Source of the DNA: Eumeta japonica | Taxonomy: Eukaryota; Arthropoda; Insecta; Lepidoptera; Psychidae | NCBI GenBank assembly: GCA_005406025.1 | Contig: BGZK01000006.1 | Location: 248,001 to 312,000 of the forward strand | Direction: 5' to 3' | DNA: 64,000 nucleotides | Part shown: positions 46,601 through 58,600 of the stretch, one piece after another | How the letters are laid out: every line of letters starts with the position of its first letter | Numbering within the stretch: position 1 is the first letter of the stretch | Translations under genes and position numbers: made by a program | Notes under the pieces: generated by a model | Database searches by the model: none | What the model was told of the DNA's origin: nothing | What the model saw: only the letters and a program-made list of their open reading frames with translations

Positions 46601-46852
46601 TTATAATATTATTACAATTAACGAACAATAAATAGTCTTGCCTGGGTATATCAAACTGAATCGCTCTTGACCAAATTCAGTCCGAACATCAGGATTTTCG
46701 CCAAAAAATATCTCGTCCAGCGGCATCTCAGACTGATCTTCTAAGTCTTCTAAGTAATTGAATTTTGGATTGTAACTAACTTCAGTGAACACCCAAGCGT
46801 TAGCTAAATAGAAATGTACAAAAATTAAAATAACGCCTGACTTTCGATACAT
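34419..46852 (-). CDS. Secreted phospholipase A2, group III type
   Basis: Calcium-dependent secreted enzyme that hydrolyses the sn-2 ester of phospholipids. Exons on the minus strand: 46852-46642, 38515-38356, 37018-36866, 34509-34419, total 615 bases (204 codons plus stop), with phases agreeing at every junction. Residues 1-19 are a signal peptide (hydrophobic ILIFVHFYLA, likely cut near ANA-W). A propeptide-like stretch with acidic residues follows to about residue 66. The mature part begins near IYPGTKWCGAG, the calcium-binding loop. Next come the catalytic pair in CCREHDHC (His about 100, Asp 101), the CPDVMRAGESRHNLTNTSY segment, LSCDCDETF, and the C-terminal YQWFDVPTY. This order and spacing matches insect group III PLA2, including bee venom PLA2. 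Nothing suggests inactivation. The gene spans 12.4 kb because of transposon-bearing introns. Confidence 0.93.
35085..35525. other. GC-rich island inside PLA2 intron 3
   Basis: G+C and CpG are far above the surroundings, with abrupt edges and a poly-T on the right. A minus-strand frame (35499-35206, 97 codons) is open, but it is Arg/Ser/Ala-rich and unrecognised. A transposon 3' end or solo insertion is the likeliest explanation; no terminal repeat was found. Confidence 0.35.
36425..36785. mobile_element. MITE-like repeat, copy B (ACGTGATAACGTC inverted repeats)
   Basis: It begins GGTTGTCTGTAAAGTCGG, then TTTTACGTGATAACGTC, and ends GACGGTATCACGTCAAAAA, the inverted form. It is nearly collinear with copy A at 15722. 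It lies in PLA2 intron 3, about 80 bases from exon 3. Two short direct ATTATCATTATTTTGTATC repeats inside mark a local duplication. Confidence 0.82.
36866..37018 (-). CDS. PLA2 exon 3
   Basis: Acceptor CCAG, donor GTACGA. It completes an Arg codon and reads LSCDCDETFRQCLHDANTTT, then VGLLYFDAIGTKCYREDYPI and TGCAKKGG. The cysteines match the group III disulphide pattern. If read through the donor the frame stops at once, which supports the splice. Confidence 0.93.
37313..37670 (+). repeat. Non-LTR or SINE-type 3' tail bounded by AT-repeats
   Basis: The sequence starts CTAGCTGTCCCGGCAGACG next to (AT)n and carries phrases seen in widespread arthropod retroelement tails, such as CCAATCAGTCCAGCCGTTTG and TCGGTTCCGCCATTTAGGAG. 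It ends in a longer (AT)n run (about 37628-37669). The family is not certain. Confidence 0.55.
38356..38515 (-). CDS. PLA2 exon 2 (calcium loop and catalytic site)
   Basis: Acceptor AACCAG, donor GTAATT. It reads TKWCGAGDVADNYDDLGPAR, then ETDVCCREHDHCPDVMRAGE. It contains the calcium-loop W-C-G-x-G and the catalytic His-Asp pair, with N-L-T as a possible N-glycosylation site. The G+C is much higher than in the flanking introns. Confidence 0.96.
40529..40988. mobile_element. MITE-like repeat, copy C, nested in the hAT element
   Basis: It begins GGTTGCCTGTAAAGTCGG, then TTTTACGTGACAACG, and ends GACGTTGTCACGTCAAAA. The ends match copies A and B but the centre has diverged, so it belongs to another subfamily. 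It lies between the hAT 5' end and the first transposase codons. Confidence 0.72.
41050..43610 (+). pseudogene. Degenerate hAT transposase (TTF zinc finger / DUF4371 / hAT-C)
   Basis: The N-terminal piece (41050-41210) is basic (RKFESGSSKRKRAVKRKQ). After several stops, 41556-42455 reads CFPCRIFG and a C..H pattern of a TTF-type finger, then a transposase core including GQGYDNGANMRGEKSGVQKR. A frame change at the T-run near 42430-42437 joins it to the next frame (SWNLVLGDAASS to about 43050). Further pieces follow at 43103-43357. The last part contains TVASAERTFSRLKII, the hAT dimerisation motif, and is also interrupted. With at least four breaks it cannot make a full transposase. Confidence 0.85.
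44495..44715 (+). repeat. Retroelement-tail-like repeat
   Basis: It begins ACTACTAGCTTTTGCTCACG with CGGCTCCGCTCGCATAG, wording typical of non-LTR/SINE tails in arthropods. It ends in repeated GTCAGT/GGTCAGTCGGTCGATCAGT units. Ends are uncertain. Confidence 0.45.
45240..46210. repeat. AT-rich diverged repeat, related to 50580-51000
   Basis: Long A and T runs alternate with phrases such as TTTTTTTGAGCTC followed by a GCTCAAC-like end. The same kind of phrase occurs at about 50830-50865 (TTTTTTTGAGCTCTCCAAG). No open frame. Could be two old copies of one element. Confidence 0.3.
46642..46852 (-). CDS. PLA2 exon 1 (signal peptide and propeptide)
   Basis: ATG at 46852-46850. MYRKSGVILIFVHFYLANAW is a clear signal peptide. 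An acidic segment follows (YLEDLEDQSEMPLDEIFFGE) and the exon ends FSLIYPG. The junction that gives IYPG-TKWCG requires a GC donor (CCAG then GCAAGA). No GT donor lies nearby, and read-through stops after 13 more codons. Confidence 0.88.
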
Positions 46853-49800
46853 TGTTTTAAACTAATTTTTTTTTGTTTTTTTTTAATGTAAATATATCTT
46901 CGAGTAGTGCTCTTAAATAATATTCACCACGAACTAACGCTGAATTTTAGTGTTACTTATATATGTATATTTACGTGCAGCTCCGTTTATCATTGAATGA
47001 ATTAGTAAGTGTGTTTTAAACCTAACCACACACCGTTCTCCGTTACAATTTCTCGAAGTCCCGCAGGGCATTATCATATTGTTATCGCTGTAAAAGTTGT
47101 TGTGTTCTAAGTTAACACACTTGCATACGTAATTACTGATTGCCTAGATGGTGTTATAAATATCTTGTCTTGAACCGTAGCTCAAGCGCGTTACTCCTAC
47201 GAAATATTTATCTTATTTATATACATTTTTGAGGCTGTACCTTGTATAAATAATATTTTTAAATTTATTGTTCATAGTTAATGTAGGAATTTGACGGTAT
47301 CGTTTGCTAGTGAGGTACACATGCTACTGAACTAAATTATATCGACTCTACTCGACCTCCAGTTTAGTAGATAATACCCACACTTTGTTCTATTTTCGGC
47401 AGAATATCTATGATTATATTTTTATCATGTTTCTTTAATCACCGTATAAATAAAAAAAAAAGATGATTAAGTGAGACGGTGGTGTATTGTAAGAAAAAGT
47501 AGAGTTCATCATCATAACATTGATTTCAAAATTTTAATATTATACTCTTTTTTCTCTTTTTAACTTATCGTTTAAGGATCCTGTCAACACAGGTTTTTTT
47601 TTTTACATTAGTATATAGCAGTGGAGGTAGCTCAGACAGTTTTACTTTTTCTCTTATGTTCTAAATTTTTTCCGCGTGTGTCTTCATGTGCTCAGGAAGT
47701 GATGTTAATTAAAGATTGGTACAGCGGCATACTAAGTTTCTTTATTTTTATTAACTGATTAAAAAAGGCTCTGCGTTTTAAGCAATTCTTTTTCAACACC
47801 AACTATACGCACTTTTTGAAGATTTTCAACTTCACGATTTTAAATCTCCCATAACCATGATTTTCTCACTTTCAAAGTCAAATAATGTGATAACTAATTT
47901 TTCTCATATTCGTGGAAGCAGATAACAAAACTCTGAATACTAAGGTCCGATAGTCCTAATAGTAAGATTGTATTTTAACAAAATTTTCAAATAAGAAAGG
48001 TGTGGAGCTCCGGCCCCTTGTACATTACTAATTTAAAAACGTCATTAATAAACTATAGTGCTTCATTTAAAAATATAGATGGCGTCAATGACGATAAATA
48101 TTCACGGGAGCGCATGTCTGACGGATTGAGAGGGATAGAGTCATACGAACGAAAAAGAATATAGTTGTGCATTGTTTTCCTTTGTATGACTGCATCTTTC
48201 TTTGTTCGCCGGACATGCTCGCCCGCGAATATAGATTTTATGTTGATGATTATAAAGCATAAACAAGTTTCAAGGAACGAAAATGGTAAGTATAACTCAA
48301 CAACTTTCAAAAAGATGAACTGCTGTTTTCATTTACGTGTGACCACCTGTGAAAGGGGGGGGGGGGGGGGTGTCAAAACCTCATAAATTTATGTGACGTA
48401 ATTTATGGATGGCCCCTTATCTTCGATAAAATATGTGTGTCACTTTTTGGGAAAAGTAAATACTCTTAGTAGCGATATTTTATTTATAATTATTGTCCTT
48501 TAGCTTTATAATTACCTAGAACACTCATATAAATAATTTATTTGTTTTCCTTCATGCCAAAACTACTAAGCCAGTGTAATTTCAATAATCTCTCTGAGAA
48601 TCATAATATCTAATTGGAATCCTATTCGCAAGTTCAGTTCTTGCATCACTGTCGGTTACGATTCCAATCTTAAGCTTTATTCTAATTCAGATCCTTTGCC
48701 CTTCTCCAAACATTCGTTGTATCGATTATATTACACTTTTTTCCCTTCTTTAAACGTTGAATTTCTAAAAATGCCTTCTTAATGCTTACCTATAAAGAGA
48801 CTTGCAAAATTTAAAATTTTCTTATCCCATGGTTTGGGCCTATACTCAAATATGTATTACCTACTCAACCAGTCAGTCCACTTTTCATATTATGTATGTA
48901 GTTAAAGGAAATCATTTTATGCATACACAGGTAAAATCGCAAGCAAACATTATTTTTATTTTAATGCGACACAAGTTTTTTGAATTTAGCGCCACTTGCT
49001 TTACGCAAGCTTAAATATTTATTTATGGAAAAATACATAAGTAAAAAGATTATTACAATAAAAAAAGAAACAGAATAATATTACTATACACAGGATAAAC
49101 AGTTTCTACACAAGTATAGAGATTTGTATGTTATGTTATAAATTTCCATACATTTAAGATTTCTATTCTGTGACTATCGCTACAGATCCATAAAAAAAAC
49201 CCAACGTTAGGATTCTAATATAAATGTAAGATCCAAAACATAAGAATACATGAATTAGAAATTAGGGCATTAATGTGTTGATGTCAAAGTTTCAATTTAG
49301 AATTCTGTACTTCTAAAGGGAAAGAGAATCTTTATAGGATGTCTCCGTTGTCCGCCTATCCGTCCATATGTGAAGACCCTATTGCTCAGGGATGTATAGG
49401 GATATTATGTTCAAATTAACGTCTGCGGTTTCTCGAAAATAAAAAAGAATCAAGGTTGTAAATAAAAATCTTAAAAAGTACGGTCGAAATACGAGAATTC
49501 ATGCCTTATATTTTGAAACTTGGAAGTACATCAAATCCTGGGTACTTTAATTAACCGAGAATCATGAAATTTGGTAAGGAGAAAGGTCTCACACTGCAAG
49601 CAAAGGAGAAATCTGAAAAGTGATAATTTGCAATTATATCATATGAATTTTTATTTTTTTGTGATTACAAACTACTTTATTATTACAAACTACTTAAACT
49701 AATATACTTGCAATTGTAGTATAGGCCGGGATGTAGACCAATATATGGCAAACATTTTTAAACTTCACGTTTAAGGACTGTAAATAAGTTACAAAATATT

Positions 49801-52617
49801 AAAGTGAGCTATTTTTATTCTCAAACTTGATTATAGCATAAATCGAGGCTAAGACTAAACAAATATAATGCCTAAGGAAAAGCTATGTACCCAAGTAAAA
49901 TTATTAAATTGGTTGTAGTTATAAAAAGAAGTACACGAATGAACTTGGCACATTTGTCCACCATGCATTTGCGACCCACATTTCGACTTTAACAGCATAA
50001 TTATTAATTTTGGAATCATCATTGTTTTATCAGGGAGGTAATAAATTAATCATGTTAAAAAAAACCTTGTTCAGCCCTTGGTGAAAAACCTTCATTTCGT
50101 TAAACTAATTTACTTAAGAGATAAAACAGCCTTAACAAATATCAGGGCCAAGTTTTGTTTATTGTTGACTAATAAGCATTGGAAATTTGTTAAGGCACTG
50201 TCGGAGGAAAATTAACAATTTTTCTAATTTTACGATTACCTTCACATGAAATTATCACAAAAGAAATCTTGTAATTGCTAAACGATACTACAAGTTTAGA
50301 TGTGTACCAATCGATACAGATAAATCGAAAACCTAAAATCATGCTCATTTTATGTATCTCAATTTACGTACCTAAATGAATAGGAAAACTCTTTTTATTT
50401 ATATGCGTTTTAGAAGTAACACAATGGCTCAATTCGAAGGCCCTTAAACAAACTTAATTAATTCATTTACATTGACTAAAAATATACTTCGTATTACTAA
50501 TATTTATATGTAAGAAAAATTTTGTTTTACAAAAAAAATATTTAGAAAAAATAGACTACTGTTATAAATTTTACCGAACGTTATTACTGTCCAGAGAAAA
50601 ATTTGAAAAATGGTTGACCTTATAGGTTATTCTTAAAGATGTCCGCTTTTATTTTTATCGATGTTATATTGAGCATTCAAAACTAAAAAACTTTCGAAAG
50701 AGAGTTGACTCTGTAGGTCATTTCTGAGACTTCTTGCTACTTTTGAGGTCAAAGTCTTCAAAAATATAGCTCGAAGAGCTCAAAAAATGGACTGTTAGAC
50801 ATATATTTTTTTACCTATATAAATATCATTTAAGTATTTTTTTGAGCTCTCCAAGTTCAACAATATAATTTTAATTAATTTTGAATTAAATAATTTAGAT
50901 TTATTTTTTATAAAAAGTTAATTTTCAACTACGATATCTTTCGATTGCGTTTTTCGATTTTGATTGCGTTGCTATATTTGATGTAACATTTTAAGCAAAA
51001 AAAAAATTAACAAGTAACAACTATCAATCAAACAAAATTTTACAAACCTCCTCCCACAATGTTCTATGTTTTAAAGTTTTTTAATAATGATAAAGCATCT
51101 CTACATTGGATTCAAGCCCCTCCCATACTAAAATGCTGGATCTGCCACTGTACCACAATATTTGATAAATGCATAAGTGTATTTAATAAATTTGGAAATC
51201 TGTAACGATGGCTCCAGCGCAATTTAGCGCATCGATGTGGTTGAGGCATGCTGTATAATATTACAATTTTTATTTTACAGATTATATAAAATATTAGGTC
51301 AATAATTTCAGCTACTTTAGCGCTAGATTTAATTTGTATTTAATATAACGGTAGCGCTGAAACAGAAGAATCCTTTAATTTTAAACATGTAAAACAAGCT
51401 GAAGATTTTTATACATGTTAAATGTATACTACTTCGCTGTTGAAACTTAGCAATTTCCTTTGCCGAGAAGAAGATTACGTCCTTAAATAAGAAATATGAG
51501 ATATTTTATAAACAAAAAAAAGTATGAAATCAGAAAAATAGAGATGATAAGAAAAGATCAAAATCGGTATTAGAACCGGCATTGGAATAAAAAGTAGGGC
51601 TATAGAAATATAGAGGGCAATCGGAATCAGAAAGAATTATTACTTAATTATCATTTACGCACAGCACAATGGGTGGATAAAACGGCGAATACGAAATAAC
51701 GTTTATTAATAAGTTTTGTCAATTATCAATATCGATAAGAATTAAATATCATTCAAACCTATCCCTATAACTTAATCATACTATAATTTTGTAAGAAATA
51801 TGGAAATTTATTTTTTTATTATGAAGAATTATCTACACATAATTGTAATATTAAAAAGTAATTATTATTATTGACAACATATAGCTGATACATAAAGTTA
51901 TTATTGCATTCCTAAAAACATTTTTATATTTTCGAAATTTATGTGTTTGATAACATTTTTCATCTGCTCTGAATGAAAGTTGCACCCTGTAACATCTTAA
52001 ATTCTTGGAGACCTGATAATTTACTGTTTATCAGAAATACTGTGATAAACAAGAAAATTTGATAAGAACCGGAATCGCTACTGTGCAGAAAATACTCTAT
52101 ATTGTTATATTTCGACATACGATTAAATTAAATATAACAGCAGTATAAACTTTGAGTACTACAATATAAGCTTTTTAATTTTACCTTATATTAATCATAT
52201 CCAAGAGGTCCATTTCACGTTTTCTGATGTTTGAGTAAAACAAACTTTATTTGGCTCTTTTAGACAAATACAATTGTGCTAATAAGAAACACATGTATGA
52301 ATCACAGTTTCAAAAATTTAAGACGGTCTCCATACTCTTTTTAGTCTGAGATGAGAGCATTGTACACTGAATGGAAAGTATGTACATACAATACAGAATT
52401 ATTGTGTCAAACAAAATATTGTTCTGTGTCCCGAGTCCCGTACAACCTAGTTTATTAATGTTCTAGAAGTCACAGAACACGATTACACGAGAAAAAAACT
52501 TACAAAGAATTTTGAATGTTTCATATCAATTATGTTTTTCATAGTTATTTTCTGAATTAGTTAGCTTAAAATTTAAAAGTTAATTTATATTCTTTCATCC
52601 ACGTTTTTAATTTAAGC
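46853..52617. other. Intergenic region between the PLA2 and chimaerin promoters
   Basis: The two genes point away from each other, so both promoters should lie here. No coding frame of substance was found. The region holds a 16-base G-tract (48356-48370), a partial inverted-repeat-element end (48385-48415), degenerate GGAAT/ATTCC-type sequence (about 48590-48690 and 51560-51640) and the diverged AT-rich repeat at 50580-51000. Confidence 0.6.
48345..48440. mobile_element. Partial copy of the CCATCCATAAATTA inverted-repeat element
   Basis: TGTGACGTAATTTATGGATG with GCCCCTTATCTTC matches the right end of the element at 23627-24404 and continues past it (CGATAAAAT), so the repeat unit extends beyond the inverted repeat. 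A long G-tract lies directly upstream. Confidence 0.65.
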
Positions 52618-52651
52618 ATGGAGAACTTAAAAACAATTTGGAAACCCGAAC
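52618..52651 (+). CDS. RhoGAP5A: Chimaerin exon 1 (start)
   Basis: ATG gives [11 protein letters not shown], then donor GTAAGT one base into a Leu codon. WKPELYR across the junction is conserved at the start of chimaerins. Only 34 coding bases, so it is too short to stand alone in a frame search. Confidence 0.85.
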
Positions 52652-55600
52652 GTAAGTTAAATATTGTTCATTATATACATTTGTGTAAGTGTTAGTTAAA
52701 AAATATTCTTTATCTCCAGTTTACCGCATTCAAATGGAAGCTCCAAAACCCAAAAAAATAATATGTGATAAATGCCTTGATAAACCTCATTTTTATGGCA
52801 AAGAATACCACGGAATAATGGGTCACAAAGAAGCAACTGCTCTTCTGGATGAACAGCCTAATGGTGCATTTCTTATTAGAAAAGGGAACGAATATAATGA
52901 TTTTTACACTCTTACTTGGAGGTATAACAAATACATATTTTCAATTATATTTTTAACATGCTAACTTTTAACAACTTAATTTTCGACCACCTCTAATTTT
53001 TGTAGTGATTACATTGTTTTTAAATCAAGTTAACACATATATTTAGTAACAGAACATCTACTTTTTCACTGTGGTATGTGTATATCACTACCAGGAATTT
53101 AGTATGGACTGAGGTGGGTGGTAAAAGGGGGTAGATCTTTAGCATAAATATTTATGTCCCCGCTCGTAAGAGGTGAATGTAATTATTGATATTAAAATCT
53201 ACCACCATCCATAAGAAAAATGATAAGATATGAGGATCAATGCAAGGGCTCACTCGCTTCTTTCATTTGTCTCATTGTTTTCAGATGATTCTAATGTAAC
53301 TTAACAATTTAAATATATTGAATTCAGAGGTTGGTAGAAGGATACAGCACCCACTAGTAATTATTTAGCTTTAAATATCTATGTATGTACATATTGTGTT
53401 TCAATAGTAACTGTAATAATATTTCAAAATTTTAGGTTCAATGACAAAGTTCATCATTTCAAGCTATACTATGATGGTACACATTATATAAAAGATAAAA
53501 GATATGATACAATTTATGATCTAGTTGCTGATGGTTTAATTACATCTCATATGGAACTAAAGGCTCGACATATTTTAGACATGATCACCTCGCGTGCCAG
53601 TTATACTGATAGTCCTTATGTAACCTTGAATAGAAAGAAAATAAACACATTACAACAGCAGAAAAAGCAGTGAGTAGTTTATTTGTCAATGGTTTTATTA
53701 TATTATGATGAATGCCATAAAATATTTTAAGTATCTACCTAAAGGGATCCTTCATAAAATAATTTCCTAAAAAGAGTCTAGAATTTAATTGTTTATGTAA
53801 TCAAATGTGATTTTATATATAAACATACAGTATTATTTTTGTCCAAATATTGTAGAACACATCTGATATGTTTTAAGAATTTTGTAGATTCATTTGGAAG
53901 TTTCTTCTGATGTATATTGAAGTTCTGTGAAATAAGATTAACTAGTTATGATTGGCTACTTTTGGCATTGATACATCAAATTAAATTCTTCTCTATGTTT
54001 CAAAATACTAAGATGATATGAATCTGTCAGTTTATTCATTAACTTGTTCAGAAACTTTTCGAGCTTTCAGCAAACTTATTCGTGTTATTTATGGACTTTC
54101 CAGATTTGTTATGGGCAAATCTAAAAAGATTGCATAGTATTTCTTTCTATCAGAACATTGTCTTACCTCGTCGGCAATCCAATGACCTGCTTAACAGTAG
54201 AATGATGTTGCTAAAAAAGAGGGATTTAATAAGTTTTCATAGTCAATTTGCATAACAGTAAAAGCTGCCATGAAAATTAATTGCATTGTTTCTTGTTTAA
54301 TGCTTTTGTGGCTTCTTATAAATGTTTTACACATAGATTAATATTTTACTTAAAATAAATTTATTGTGTATTATATAATTGACCATTATTTTAAAACTTC
54401 AACATACCTACATGTATTTAAAATGAAAAATAGTTTAACTTTTACTTTTTATACAAGTAATTAAATAAAATTAATTTTAGTACAAACATCATCACATATC
54501 ATCTATGCTCCATGAAATATACCCTATTTATTACTATAAACAATGTTTTGGCATATTTATTGTGCCTCTTTTTTATGCACAAAATAATATGACATGAATT
54601 CTTTGTTACACATCCCTGATTAAAGTCAAATTGATGATAGGGTATTTGTGTTCTTTGCTCAGAATAGGGTTGAGTCTTCTTAAGAAAGCGTTCTCAAATT
54701 ATTAGATATTATTAGTAGTGTATGTAAAAAAAATAAAGCACCTATTAATAAGGCGATTGTGTTTGCTACTGATCTAATAAAAATTATGGAATTTCTAATG
54801 GTTTTCCAGAGTGACTGATGAAAAAACTTCAGCTATGACAACAAATAAAATTATTTCTAATGTAGATAGGAAAACAGATTTCAGCCAAGATCTCACACCG
54901 GCATTTGAAGACAATCCACTTCATATAAAATATTCAAAAACTCATAATTTTAAGGTTCACACTTTCAAAGGTTTAAACTGGTGTGAGTTGTGTGCAAATT
55001 TTCTGTGGGGTTTTACGGCTCAAGGAGTTAAATGTGAAGGTAAAAAATTATATTATTTTCATACAGGATTACATAAGATATGAAATCATACCTAATCATT
55101 GTAATAATTATGTTAACGATGTATTGTGAGAAATTATTGATACAGAAACAGTCATAATGCTGCAGGTAATTATTCAAAAATGTTCTGTCTGATATGGATT
55201 TTTATGTTTAGGATTTCTAAAAATTGGAAGCAAAGTTTCTCATAATTACCACATCTATCCATTTGAAGGTTTGAAGTTTCACTTTCACAGTGGAACATTA
55301 TTACCAAGTCATTAATATTTGTGCACCTACAAATAAGGTACACACGGATGCCCAATCATAGACAACATAACTTTTTTAATCTGTTAGTTGTGTGTTGTCT
55401 CTCTTACTCCATTGAAAAGGCCTACATTTCCATGCTTTTTCTGTTTCTGATTAAGGAGTATGGATGTGAAGGACTCTATGTTAATTGAATGTAGGCCGGG
55501 GACTGCATATTAAAGTAGCCACCAATTAAGTACTAACCTTCAGAATCCATGGATTAACATGCTTTTTGAGGCAAAATGTAGTGTCTCTTCTGACTTGATT

Positions 55601-58600
55601 GAGTGAATTGACCTCATTTGATCAATTCACCCATGGTTAAGAATAGAATTTTCTGGTTCAGAAGCAACATACTGACCATTGATCTATTGACATATTGAAC
55701 ATGAACATGTTGTCTTTGGGATATCAATAAGAAATGTTAGTAAAGTGTTCCGTGAGTCCAGATAGCTTATTTGTGCCCATCTACATACATAATTAATATA
55801 CCAAATAAAATTTGTAACATTTATGCCTTTGTTTTTATAAACCTATCATATATACTCCAAGGAAACAAAATTCAAATTGCTGCAGATAATAAATCACCAG
55901 GATAGTATATTTATAATTTTTTTATTTCTTCTTTTATAGACTGTGGCTTTATAGCACACTCAAGATGTTCAGAAAGGGTACCTAATCACTGTGTCCCTGA
56001 TTTGAAGAAACTACGTGGCGTATTCGGCATTGACTTAACAACACTTTTAAATGCACACTCAAGCACCTTACCTTTTGTAGTCAGAAAATGTGTAAATGAA
56101 ATAGAATCTAGAGGCTTAGATTCTGAGGGTCTCTACAGAGTGTCAGGGTTTGCAGATGAAATTGAGGCATTGAAGTTGGCTTTTGATAGAGGTACCATTA
56201 TAATTAATTTTTCCGAAGTTAATTACAAATGCTGAAGAAATTATTTTAGACATTGATGAATATTAAAAAAGTATGTATATGGAAAAGGAAATTAAAAAGT
56301 ATTTCTAGATATATTTGAGACTTTTCCATCATTGCTTTTATAGTATGACGTGGAATCCTTGTAGGATTGTCTAGTCCGTCCATTTGTCTATTAGTTAGTC
56401 ACAATATTCTTACAGTTAAGAGTAGAAAAAATGTAAACTTGCTTTTCGGGGTAGCTCCCATGTTGTAGATGTGATAGAATTATTGAGTGGTGAAGTATCA
56501 ATGTGAGCGAGTATGTGATGCATGAAATGATGCAAAAACACGGGTTATGATTTTAGCAATTTATGTATGTTCATATTTTTAAGTAAGTCCCAAGCAATGT
56601 CTTAAAATATGTAATTTTATTCTCATCTAAAGTTCTAGGGTGTGTAATGTTAATTTTAAATCCAAAGTGATATGACTTGCATAATATCGATAACGAATTT
56701 TGTTTGATGAAGTTTTCATTAATTTCGTATAAAATTTACATGTATATGAATTGTATATTCATTATTAATATAATGTGACAGATAAAAATATGTACATATT
56801 TAATGGAATCTTTTATTGCTCAAGTTAAAGGAAATTTTGTGATTTTCACCATGATTGTGTAGATCACCAAACAGTGCTCAGTAAAAAATAAAAGTTGAGA
56901 ACTAAAATCCAATTGTGAAAAAAACAGAGAAATATAAACTGGCTAGGTGTTTAATTGAGATAATGGTATTGAATTATGGCTTGTGGTTTTCAGATTTGCG
57001 GTATACATTAATGAATAATGCTCAAATAAAACTTTGACCACTCACACATGAGCGACATTTATGGATCCACAATTGATAAAACTATTCTCAATTAATCATT
57101 TGGCTTGTTTGTATTTTTAAATTATGTTGTTTATAGACAGTTTTAGTTTTTTATAGTTCATTTTTATTATTACAATTTAAAGCTCATTACTTTGTGTTTA
57201 TGCCAATGGCATTTTTTAATGTTTAATAAAATATATCTGTTTAGATGGAGAAGCAGCAGACTTAAGTGTATACAGCAATATAAATGTGATAGCAGGCACC
57301 TTGAAACTATACTTGAGGCTGTTGCCTGTCCCCCTAGTCACATATGAGGTTCATCCAAAGTTTATACAAGCCACAAGTTAGTAATTATTTATAAATTATA
57401 TGATTAGTGATCTTGTAAATTACTCTAAATTTAGCTGTGATCTCGAAAAGAATAAACATTTCCACTTAACACTTATTTAATTCTCATATTATTAAAATCA
57501 TAATGGATGTGTTTATTATTAAAATGAAGGAATTTTAAACTGTTTTTTAAATTGATTTTCCAAATGATATTATAATATTTACATCATATTTTTCTTTCAA
57601 ATTGATTTTTATTCAATATGATTGAAATATTTTTTTTGTATGAAATAATACAATTTATTCTTATTTATCAATACGAAATAATAAAAAAAAGATAAAGAAC
57701 TTTTCTAATTACAAAAATAACATTTTCGAGAACAAATTAAATTTGTTATCAATTTTTTTTAAGATGACACCATCAAGGAAAATTGATATTCAGAATTATT
57801 TCGTTTAGAACAACTTTAAATAAAACTATGCTTTCTAAATAAAAAAACAGAACAATTCAATTAATAAATTATATAATGTCAGTTTAAATACTTCTCAATA
57901 ATTATGTATGAGATTTATGGAGTGACTGATGCAAAATTATCAATCGATCCTATTTTCAGATATCAAAACAGTGTCTGATCAAATAAACACGTTAAGAGAA
58001 TGTCTAGACCAATTACCTCCAGCTCACTTCAATTGTTTACAGTATATGGTGCAACATTTGCATAGGTAAGATAAAAATATGTTTGCATCTGATAACTCTT
58101 TTGTCTATAATGATAATTAGGTATATATAATGAAATAAAACTTAATCTCAAATTTATTGAAGTTAACACTTTTTATTAATAAGCATTTTGTTTATTGATT
58201 TTGTTGCCGTATTGTATCTGATCTTGCCCCAGTGCAGCTGGTGATGTGAAACAATAATGTTTTGATGGTGCTCATGCTTGGCACCAATAAGAGTCAAGAG
58301 AGAAAATTCCAGTGACCTACTCCCCACTCTACCCCTCTATCAGCCCGATCCCTTTTCCATTACATATTCTATTATTCCCTTCCAAGAGGTCCGCAACGTG
58401 CTGGTGACTGTGGTAATGCGAGCACTATTTTTTTTAGTATTTACACATGTTAGGAATATGACGGTATACACACACAAATAGTTAAAAGAATATATTGCAT
58501 ACTTTCTCCACTAAATTATGTAATATTAAATTGTCCTTTTTGTGACCGCAAAATAAATGTGAAATTATTTGATTGTATATTTTAGAGTCTCTTTGCAATC

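Larger units (their letters stand above)
38516..46641 (-). other. PLA2 intron 1 (about 8.1 kb) with transposon insertions
   Basis: It holds a hAT element with a nested repeat, a retroelement-like tail near 44.5 kb and AT-rich sequence. A degenerate ATTCCN-type simple repeat lies at about 38880-39080. No conserved exon on either strand other than the transposase remnants. Confidence 0.7.

Noticed and set aside
48165..48386. 73-codon frame near the G-tract
   Set aside because: It runs into the poly-G tract and a repeat end, with no motif or splice context.
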